In this document: positions 50,753-60,000 of the stretch, one piece after another
Position numbering within the stretch: the stretch's first letter is position 1
Layout: the number at the start of each line of letters is the position of its first letter
Assembly: GCA_038043185.1 (NCBI GenBank)
Contig: JBBTCO010000010.1
Location: 1 to 64,000 of the forward strand
Source: UBA5009 sp038043185
GTDB lineage: Bacteria > Bdellovibrionota > Bdellovibrionia > Bdellovibrionales > Bdellovibrionaceae
Direction: 5' to 3'
Length of the DNA stretch: 64,000 bases
Program-made: the position numbers and the translations under genes
The notes under the pieces: model-generated
What the model saw: only the letters and a program-made list of their open reading frames with translations
Databases searched by the model: none
Told to the model about the DNA's origin: nothing

Positions 50753-51229
50753 ATGCAAGCAAAGTATTTAATGTTAGCAATTTCATTTTATAAACTACTG
50801 AGTAAGGAATTTATTTTGAATCCACCGATTGAATATATAAAAAAAACAATTCGTAACGAAATCCATTCTGTTTTATTTAAACTTTTAGTGGGTGTCGTGT
50901 TGACGTCGACAATTATTTTTTCAATTTTTCATTTGGCCAATGCGATTCACAATTTATTAATTCCGTACCAGTATGGACTTGCTATTGAAGCTGCTCTATT
51001 TGGAGGTTTAGTTATTCTTGGTTTAGGAGCTCTTTACAGTATATTTAAAACCGACGAGATAATAAAGGATAGCCTTGAAAGCAATATCGGCTTGCCTTTA
51101 TTGAACGAGGCATTTTTTAAAAATGTAATGCAACGATTTGCTGAAGGATTTATGGAAGGTGCAGAGTCGAGTCAGGTTGCGATCAAAAAAAGTGATGAAC
51201 AAACAGAGATGAATTTACAACAGAGTTAG
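50753..51229 (+). CDS. Two-span membrane protein of unknown function
   Basis: This 158-residue protein is not recognised. It has two hydrophobic helices (about residues 44-66 and 77-103) and a polar C-terminal tail ending in EQTEMNLQQS. The size and the place after a DUF883 gene recall the YqjE/YqjK-type partners of yqjD, but sequence similarity cannot be judged here. The ribosome site is weak (AGGAACGT). Confidence 0.65.
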   Translation: MQAKYLMLAISFYKLLSKEFILNPPIEYIKKTIRNEIHSVLFKLLVGVVLTSTIIFSIFHLANAIHNLLIPYQYGLAIEAALFGGLVILGLGALYSIFKTDEIIKDSLESNIGLPLLNEAFFKNVMQRFAEGFMEGAESSQVAIKKSDEQTEMNLQQS

Positions 51230-51267
51230 TCATTAACCGAATTTAACTAATTTACAAAAGGACACTT

Positions 51268-51894
51268 ATGAAAATTCTTTTAAAGAAAATAAAAATTGTA
51301 TTGGGCTTTAGTAGTGTTTTGGTACTGTCTCCCCTGGCCATGGCAATTTCAACCGCTGGGCTTTTTGTCGAACCAGCAGTGACCTATGAAATAGGGAATA
51401 CCGCCACCAATTATCCTTCGCCACTTTCGGATTCTACCGGAACTGCAGTGGGACTTGGTCTTGGCGCACGAATTGGGTTTCACATAAACGAATCTTTTTT
51501 TCTTGGCGCTGATGCTCGTTACTCTATGCCTCAGATTAAAGATTCCTCGGTCAGTTACGACGCAAAATCAGTTTCCACCAACTGGGGACCTGTTGTCGGA
51601 ATGCAAATGCCAGATATGGGCATGAGGATTTGGGGAACTTACATTATGGGCGGCGAATTAAACCCAGATGCCAGTGGAAATTTTGACGTAAAACTGTTAG
51701 ATGCCACCGGATATCGAGTGGGTGCTGGTTTCAGAGTGTCTTCCGTCAGCTTAAATGTTGAATACCAACAGGTTAAGTATGGTCAAGGAAGATTAGAACA
51801 AGTTGGACCCTTTTCTCCTGGAACAGCATTTAGCAGTGTAAATCCAGAAAATAAATCCTGGATTGCAAGCGTTTCTTTTCCTTTTGAGATGTAG
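51268..51894 (+). CDS. Small outer-membrane beta-barrel protein
   Basis: This 208-residue protein has a signal peptide (cut near AMA-IS). About eight alternating strands follow, for example AGLFVEPAVTYEIG, AVGLGLGARIGFHI and ESFFLGADARYSM, up to IASVSFPFEM. The aromatic-ended last strand suggests insertion by Bam. It resembles OmpW/OprF-like eight-strand barrels in shape. It follows AAAGGACA. Confidence 0.75.
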   Translation: MKILLKKIKIVLGFSSVLVLSPLAMAISTAGLFVEPAVTYEIGNTATNYPSPLSDSTGTAVGLGLGARIGFHINESFFLGADARYSMPQIKDSSVSYDAKSVSTNWGPVVGMQMPDMGMRIWGTYIMGGELNPDASGNFDVKLLDATGYRVGAGFRVSSVSLNVEYQQVKYGQGRLEQVGPFSPGTAFSSVNPENKSWIASVSFPFEM

Positions 51895-51907
51895 TTTAGA
51901 TGCGTAA

Positions 51908-53032
51908 ATGAAAAATCATAACGGCATCACTGTATTAAGTGAATATACGCCATCCGACCGAGCCAAAAAAATTCCCTATTTTTCTGGCTCGGATTTTCAA
52001 ATTTTTAAAATCATACTTATTATATCGATTTTGGCATTGGCTGCGCTGTTTTTACCCTTTGCTAAATCTGCGGTTCTTGCCTTGATATTTTCGTTTGCTC
52101 TACTTGAGGCCAAAGAACGAGTAAAAAAATTATCAAAAAATAAAAAAATTCTTTTTTTTACAGCAGCTGGAGCACTTGTTCTTGTAATTATAACGGTGGC
52201 TACTGCCATGATGAATCGAATCTTAACTGTTGTGGATATAGTGGCAGATCCGGCTGCTTTAGAGAGATATAAATTAAAGATTTCAGAATTGCTTTTGCCG
52301 ACTCAGCAATTTTTTAAGGGATATGTTTCAGGCTTATTGCAGCGACTTGATAAAACCGGAACAATCGAAACTAAACTTACGGAGTCAGGAAGTCATCTTG
52401 GAGATTCGGCCGTGCAATACGCGATCAAATTGCTTTCTGAAATTCCCTACAGTTTAATTCAGTTTTTCTTTTTTATTTTCTTCTTCTTTTTTTTAATTCG
52501 GAAATTGAATTCGAAAAATTTATTCGGGGGGCTCCTTTTTTTAAAGAAAAACAGCAGGACCTTGCAGTTTCTAATCACAACCGCGCGAAGCAGTGGCTAT
52601 AACACAATGGTGTCAATGGTATTAACCGCCTTTGCTCAGTCTTCGCTGTTAACAATAGGCACATTGATTATTGGAATGAATGCTTGGCCTATTGTTTTTG
52701 TCGCAGCACTTTTTTCGGCGATGATTCCGCTTGTTGGGTTATTACCGGTTTCAATAATTTGTGTCATTTATGCAGAGTCAGAGTTAGGCATTCAAAAAGC
52801 AGTAATCATGTTGTGTTTTAGTTTAGCAGCTTCTGTTGCCGATAATATTTTACGCACGTTTTTAATAAGTGGTAATGATACTTCATTAAATCCCGTGCTT
52901 TGTTTTTTTGCTATTGTCGGTTCCTTGCTTACTTTTGGATTTTCCGGGTTGTTTATTGGTCCTTTTATTCTGGTATTCGCGTCCTTAGTTTTTAAAAAGT
53001 ACAAAACAGTGCAATATCTTTCAAACCTCTAA
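51908..53032 (+). CDS. AI-2E family transporter-like membrane protein
   Basis: This 374-residue protein has about eight spans with the PerM/AI-2E layout: two N-terminal pairs, a soluble middle part (about residues 105-180), and a C-terminal pore region with the family segments LVGLLPVSIICV and FGFSGLFIGPFILVFASLVF. Family members export autoinducer-2 or act as Na+/H+ antiporters, so the substrate is open. It starts 13 bases after the barrel gene and is probably in the same operon. Confidence 0.85.
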   Translation: MKNHNGITVLSEYTPSDRAKKIPYFSGSDFQIFKIILIISILALAALFLPFAKSAVLALIFSFALLEAKERVKKLSKNKKILFFTAAGALVLVIITVATAMMNRILTVVDIVADPAALERYKLKISELLLPTQQFFKGYVSGLLQRLDKTGTIETKLTESGSHLGDSAVQYAIKLLSEIPYSLIQFFFFIFFFFFLIRKLNSKNLFGGLLFLKKNSRTLQFLITTARSSGYNTMVSMVLTAFAQSSLLTIGTLIIGMNAWPIVFVAALFSAMIPLVGLLPVSIICVIYAESELGIQKAVIMLCFSLAASVADNILRTFLISGNDTSLNPVLCFFAIVGSLLTFGFSGLFIGPFILVFASLVFKKYKTVQYLSNL

Positions 53033-53195
53033 TTTAAATTGTTCAGAATATTTCCTTTAAACTCCCTTTTTTCCCCAACACAAGAGCAAAAAACAGCTGT
53101 AATAGAATACTGTTAAATTCACAGCCGGCCCAATCCTTGCTTAAACAATATTCGTTACGATGATGTGGAAAGTTTAAATATAAAAGGAGAACGTA

Positions 53196-53750
53196 ATGAG
53201 TTTTAAAAATGAATTGAAAGTAGCTGGATTGACAGTTTTGTTGTGTGCGGGTTGTGCAAATAGACCTCACAAAACCGAAGAGTCAAAAGCTGATGCGGTT
53301 ATTAATTCTGCAGCAAATGTTGCACAGGCACACAGTTTCGTGGAAATAGAATTTGATAAAGGAAGTGCATCTTTATCTGAAAACGCTAAAACTTCTTTGA
53401 AGTCTGTACTTGACCAAGCTCGAAGCGCGGGATCAATAGACGAAGTTCTGGTACTTTCTTGGGCCGATGACGAGTATCCTTCAAAAAATTTGAAGCAGCT
53501 TCCAAAAAACCAGCGCGAACTTGCGAAAAACAGAAATAAGGCCGTAGAGACCTATATCAAAACGATGAAAAACGTCGACGTGGATTCTTATAATATGGCT
53601 GAGCAGCCAAATCTGTTTTCAAAATGGTTTAATACTTCAGACAACAAATTAAAAAGTTCATTTATCGCAGCTGGCTTACCAACAACTGCCGATGATCCAC
53701 AAAATCCTAAAAAGGCATCCCACTCGGTTATTCTAGTAAAAGTAGAATAA
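53196..53750 (+). CDS. OmpA-like lipoprotein
   Basis: This 184-residue protein has the lipobox LLCAGC (Cys20), so it is probably a lipoprotein. The segment FVEIEFDKGSASLSENAKTSLKSVL resembles the start of the OmpA peptidoglycan-binding domain, and the following VLSWADDEYP and NRNKAVETYI fit the same fold with a divergent loop. It follows AAAGGAGA. A clean terminator ends it, so it may be its own unit. Confidence 0.78.
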   Translation: MSFKNELKVAGLTVLLCAGCANRPHKTEESKADAVINSAANVAQAHSFVEIEFDKGSASLSENAKTSLKSVLDQARSAGSIDEVLVLSWADDEYPSKNLKQLPKNQRELAKNRNKAVETYIKTMKNVDVDSYNMAEQPNLFSKWFNTSDNKLKSSFIAAGLPTTADDPQNPKKASHSVILVKVE

Positions 53751-53762
53751 CATTCCCCCAGG

Positions 53763-53797
53763 CAAGAGAGTTAAATCTCTCTTGTCTTTCTTTTTTG
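53763..53797 (+). terminator. Terminator after the OmpA-like lipoprotein gene
   Basis: CAAGAGAG (53763-53770) and CTCTCTTG (53777-53784) form a perfect 8-bp stem with loop TTAAAT, then TCTTTCTTTTTT. Confidence 0.9.
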
Positions 53798-53886
53798 TTA
53801 TTGGGCTTCGAGCTCTCATTTTTTTCTTGCTCTAAGTCAACGGTTTGACGAATTTATAGTGGCTAAACTCACTAAAGTTAAAGGGT

Positions 53887-53935
53887 GTCCAACTCATTCA
53901 TTTGCTGAAAACTAGAGTTAATGAATGAGTTGGGC
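53887..53935. promoter_or_regulatory. Inverted repeat upstream of the glucan synthase gene
   Basis: CCAACTCATTCATT (53889-53902) and AATGAATGAGTTGG (53920-53933) are perfect 14-base inverted arms with a 17-base loop. The pairing extends by a T-G and a G-C pair on the outside. It has no T run. It lies about 120-165 bases before the ATG at 54052 and may be an operator or leader structure. Confidence 0.55.
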
Positions 53936-54051
53936 TCGATGAGGGGTGATTCGAAGTATTCGATAATGCAACTGGTACTCGAGGCAAATTTATGGTCAAC
54001 TGGGCCTTAAAGACTCATATTCCCTTATAGGGCAATAGCTGGCGAGACAAA

Positions 54052-57000
54052 ATGACTGACATTGTTAATGACAAAATTGAATATCCTATTAAAGGCGAGA
54101 TCTACAGCGTCGAAAGACTCGAAGAGTATGCGGCGTATTTAGCGACTGAGCTTAAGCTCAGTGATAATCCTAAAATCAGTCAACCGCTTTTGCCGCGAAT
54201 GCGCGAAAATGGTGTCAAACTTTTGGTTTCCTATCGTGCGTTAACTGAAGCAATTCACAGAAAAGACAGTTTGCCTCCGGCTGCAGAATGGTTGACCGAT
54301 AATTTTCATATTGTTGAAGATCAGCTTCGTGAAATCCAGGAAGATTTGCCGCCGGCTTTTTACAAAGAGCTACCAAAAATTGCTTTGGGAGAATTGACGG
54401 GCTATCCTCGCATTTATGCGATCGCATTGGCTTTAATCGCTCATACGGATAGTTATTTAGAACCAGAAACCATTCGCAGGTTTGTCCACGCCTATCAAAA
54501 GATTTCTCCTTTAAATATCGGTGAGCTTTGGGCGCTAGCCATTACATTAAGACTTGTCCTTGTCGAAAACTTACGCCGTATCGCGATTCGTATTGTTGTG
54601 GATCATGAACAAAGAAATGAAGCCAATAAGTTTGCTGACCAACTTTTTGAAGCTGTAGAAGATAAAATTAAGTTTCAAGCTTTAGTGTCAGAGCTTCCGC
54701 TTGGGCATCGATCAACTGTTCAAGATGATCGGGCGTACGTAGCACAAATTGCAAAACGTCTGAGGGACCAGGAGCCTGAGCTTTGGCCAGCACTGGAGCA
54801 TTTGGAAAAATATTTAGCTAAGAAAAATTCTTCAACCGAACAGGTGATAGATCTTTCACATCAACTTCAAGCCACAAGTCAAGTCACTGTGGCGAATATT
54901 ATTACAAGTATGCGTTTAATTTCGGGCTTAAACTGGCGAGATTTTTTTGAAAGTCTTAGCCTTGTAGATCGAGTTTTAGAAAAAGACCTGATCTATGGCA
55001 AAATGGATTTCTTAACTCGAGACAGATACCGTCATGTTATAGAAAAAATCAGTAAAAGAACTCATGTTTCAGAAATTGAAATTGCGGAATATGCAGTTCA
55101 ATTGTCAAAAACAGCACAGGCAAATAATCCTCGGGATATAAAACAATCCCATGTTGGCTATTACCTTATCGGTGCTGGCGCAGAAACGCTCGAAAAGAAA
55201 TTTAACTATAAAACACGAACTAAAGTTTTGCATTTTGCTCTTTCACATCCCAATTTTGTTTATTTTGGCCTGATGGGAATTTTTTTGTTTATGTCTTGCG
55301 CTGGTCCTTTTTATTATTCAGTCACTCACGGGGCGCTTCTTCCATTTCTCATTGTCATAGGTTTACTGATCGTTATTCCTTGCAGTGAGCTTGCTCTCTG
55401 TTTAACAAACCTTATTTTAACGTACAGTATTCGTCCTCAGAACCTACCAAAGTTAGATCTGTCATTGGGCATCCCTCAAAAATCTCGTAGCATGGTTGTC
55501 ATTCCTTGCATGCTTGCTGGTGCTCAAATGATCCAAGAATTGCTAGAAAAAATTGAAATTCATTATCTAGGAAATGCTGATCCTCAACTTTTCTTTGCCT
55601 TACTTACTGATTTTACAGATGCACCGACCGAATCTTTATTAGAAGATGATGTTCATCTTCAATTGGTTTTGGATGGCATCAATAATTTGAATCGAAAATA
55701 TGCGGATAAAGACGGTGATCGTTTTTTTCTTTTTCATCGCCATCGACAGTGGAATGAATCGGAAAAAACATGGATGGGTTGGGAAAGAAAACGTGGGAAA
55801 ATTCACGAATTTAACCGGCTCCTTCGTGGAGATGAAAAGACAAGCATTATTGTTGCTACAGCAGAAGTTCCATTCTTAGCAACAATCCGTTATGTAATTA
55901 CTTTGGATGCTGATACTCAGTTGCCCAGGGATTCCGCAAGAAGAATGATTGGAACAATTATTCATCCACTCAATCAGGCTTATTTTGATAAAATCTTGGG
56001 ACGAGTGACCGAAGGCTACGGGGTTCTTCAGCCTCGTATTGGAATATCTCTCGAGAGTTCTGCGAGATCTTTTTTTGCAAAAGTATTTTCGGGTTATACG
56101 GGAATCGATCCCTACACAACTGCGGTCTCTGAGATTTACCAAGATCTTTTTCAAGAAGGCAGTTATACGGGAAAAGGAATTTATGATGTCGATGCTTTTG
56201 AAGCAGCACTACAAAATCGAGCACCAGAAAACACTATTTTAAGCCATGATTTATTCGAGGGAATATATTCCCGAGCCGGTCTTTTGACTGATGTCGAGTT
56301 ATTAGATGATTATCCGCAAAGTTATCACACTTTTTTTACCAGACAGCATCGCTGGACCCGGGGCGATTGGCAAATCGCTGCATGGATTCTTCCTTTCGTC
56401 AGAAATACGCAGAAACAATGGATTCGAAATGAAATTCCATTAATTTCGAAGTGGAAGATCTTTGATAATTTAAGACGCAGCCTTGTAGCTCCTTTTACTT
56501 TTCTTTGGTTTGTTTTTGCGTGGACTGTATTTCCGGGTTCGCCTCTATTTTGGCTGGGCTATGCGCTTTTCATTGTTATTTTTCCGGCTGTGGTGCCACC
56601 GGTGATTGGTGCCCTCTTTCATTATTTTGAAAATCAATCGTCTCGAGTTTCGACGACCGATATGAAAATAAAGGTCAACCTGTTGCAAGTTCTTTTCCAT
56701 ATTGTATTTCTTGCACATCAAGCTTACATACAGTCCGACGCTATTTTGCGTGTGATGTATCGTAAATTTATATCTCAAACTCAATTGCTTGAATGGGTGA
56801 CAGCGGCTCAAGCCGAGAGTCAAAAAAATAAGTCCAAGCGACCTTTTTGGCAAACGAGTTGGCCCACCGAAATTCTGTTAGTTGGTACACTTTTTTTATT
56901 TTTTACCACGGCATCCTCGTTAGTGGGTCTCTCGCTTGTTTTTATTTTTTTGTGGAGCTGTTATCCGCTGATTGGTCACTTGATTAGTCGAAGATTAATT

Positions 57001-60000
57001 CGCACCAGAAAATCATTAAGTATTGATGATCAATTGCTGATGCGCCAGATTGCGCGACGAACCTGGCATTATTTTGAAACTTTCGTTGGTGCTGAAGACA
57101 ATTGGCTTCCGCCGGATAATCATCAAGAGCTTCCACAGGCATTAACGGCTCATCGTACTTCACCGACAAATATAGGACTCTATCTTCTTTCCTTAGTTTC
57201 GGCTCGTGACTTTGGTTATTTGAGTGCTGCAAAATTTGTTCGTTCCCTTGGATTAACATTAGAGACGCTACAGAAGTTAGAAGGGCATGAAGGACACTAT
57301 TTTAATTGGTATGATACGAAAACATTGGAACCTCTCAATCCAAAATATGTTTCGACTGTGGATAGCGGAAATCTTGCCGGCTATTTTCTGACCTGCCAAC
57401 AAGCCTGTCTTGAAATTCCAAATTATTTTTTAATAGAAACAGAAATGCTTGAGGGGCTCAACGATATCATTTTAATTATAGATAGTGAAATTCGGGCAAT
57501 GGATGAAAATCATCACGAATTGCTTCGTGAGTTTTCTAATTTTCGATTACTTCTTTCACCGCCTCCAAACAATACTTTTTCTAACTGGGCTTCGCTTCTG
57601 GAAACTCTCAATAATTCTTTGGGAAATATCAGAAAAAATATTTTAAATTTTAAAAAGAACCAAACTGAAAAAGACTTTAAGTGCATCTTTGAATGGATAG
57701 ATTGTGCCTTGACCCAAATTCGTGAAGTTCAAAACGACATCACATCTCTTGCGCCTTGGACGATAAATCAATTTCGTGATCTAGGTGCAAAACTTGAAAA
57801 AAAATCTGGGCCGCTACTGGGGCAATGGGAAAATTTAGTTAAGCTATTGGATAGAAATATTTCTTTGTCAGCCATCTCTGAGGGCGATAAAAAGGGACTG
57901 CTGCAAGTTCAAGATTTGATTCAAGCGCTGCAAAACAAAGAATCAGATTCATCTTTATTATTCAAAGAGCTTTCCGATTTTGCAGAGTCTTTAAATCAGA
58001 GAAAACAAACTATCCAAGAGCTTTTAGATAAGGCCGAGGCTGCAGCCCATTTCATGGACCAAAAATTTAAAGATATGCGTTTTGATTTCTTGTTGGACAA
58101 GAATCGGGGTGTATTCACAATTGGTTACAGTGTTACAGATGGAAAGTTTGACAGTGGACTTTACGATCTTTTAGCTTCGGAATCCCGCTTAGCCAGTTTT
58201 GTCGCTATTGCAAAGGGAGAAGTCATACAAGAGCATTGGTTTCGCTTGGGTCGTCAACTTGTTCCCATTGAAGGTGGACGGGCGCTGATCTCTTGGACAG
58301 CATCCATGTTCGAATATCTGATGCCTCTTTTGGTTATGCGTGATTATGAAAACACTCTACTTAATGAAACCCTTCGCACTGTTATTTTGCGACAAATCAG
58401 CTATGGTCGGGAACACAATGTTCCTTGGGGCGTGTCGGAAGCGGGTTACAATGCCCGAGATCTTCAACTGAATTACCAGTATGGTCCATTTGGAATTCCC
58501 GGGTTGGGATTGAAGCGGGGATTAAGCCATGATTTGGTTATTTCGCCCTACTCTACTTTTTTAGTCGCTATGGTGGATCCTGAAGCAGCCTTAGATAACG
58601 CGAAACATCTGATTAATAATAAAATTTTAGCCTCCTACGGATTTTACGAGGCTATCGATTACACTTCCGAGCGTCTTCCAGAAAATCAAAAATTTGCCGT
58701 TATAAAATCTTTTATGGCCCATCATCAAGGAATGAGTTTTGTGGCTATTAACAACGTGATTAATAATAATATTATTCAAGATCGATTTCATAATGACACC
58801 CGTGTGCGAGCAACGCGGTTGTTGTTGCAAGAAAGAATTCCTCAAAGAGTTGTTCCCGTTTTGCCAAAAGCTGCGGAAATAGAGTTAGAGGGCGAATCTC
58901 AATCCGCAATAAATTCTTTTATCCGAACCTACACCAGTGCCAGCAGCGCTACGCCTCGAATTCAACTTCTTTCTAATCGAAATTATTCGATAATGATTTC
59001 AACAAGTGGGGCCGGTTATTCGAAATGCGGTGACGTTGCGGTGACCAGATGGAAAGAAGATGCCACTCGGGACAATTGGGGAAGTTTTATTTTTATCAAA
59101 GATCTGCTTGAAAAAAATATTTGGTCCGCGACTTATCAACCTTTTACTCAAATTCCAGAATCTTACCAAGTCACATTTGGGGAAGAAAAAGTGGAATTCC
59201 AACGTCGTGACGGAGACATTTCTAGCTACACGCAAATTCTGGTGGCTCCCGAAGACAATGTTGAAATTCGTCATGTGACCTTAACCAATCATTCGGACGA
59301 ACCACGTATCATTGAATTGACCAGTTATTTGGAACCAGTTTTAGGGCCGGCAGCGAATGACCTAGATCACATGGCCTTCAGTAAACTGTTTATTCAAACC
59401 GAGTTCTTATCCTCGAGAAATGCCCTTTTAGGGAAACGTCGAAAAAGATCAAGTCATGATAAAGAAAATTGGGGATTGCACGTTGTGGTCAGCGATTGTG
59501 AATTAGTTTCAGAAGTGCAATATGAAACAGATCGCGCTCAATTTATTGGTCGCGGTCGTAATTTAAGTAACGCTAGCGCCCTCTTTGAAAGGCAAAAACT
59601 TTCAAATGTCTGTGGTGCTACATTAGATCCAATTATGTCACTTCGAGTTCAAGTGCAAGTTCCTGCAAATGGGAAAGCGCAAGTGGCTTTCTCGACAGGA
59701 GTAGCTTCGACCCGAGAACATGCTTTAGAGTTAGCTGATCGGTACCATGACATTCATTCATTTGAACGTGAATGTAAATTGGCATGGACAAAATCCCAAG
59801 TGGATATGAGACATCTTAATATCGATGCGGAAACAGCCTATCTTTATCAGCGCATTGCCGAACGAATCTTATATTCAGAGCCATCTTTACGACCTCCGGC
59901 CCATCAACGAGCATTGAATACCAACGTGCAGTCCAGCTTGTGGCCAAGTGGGATTAGTGGAGATTTACCCATTGTGGTCGTACGAATTGATGATCAAAAA

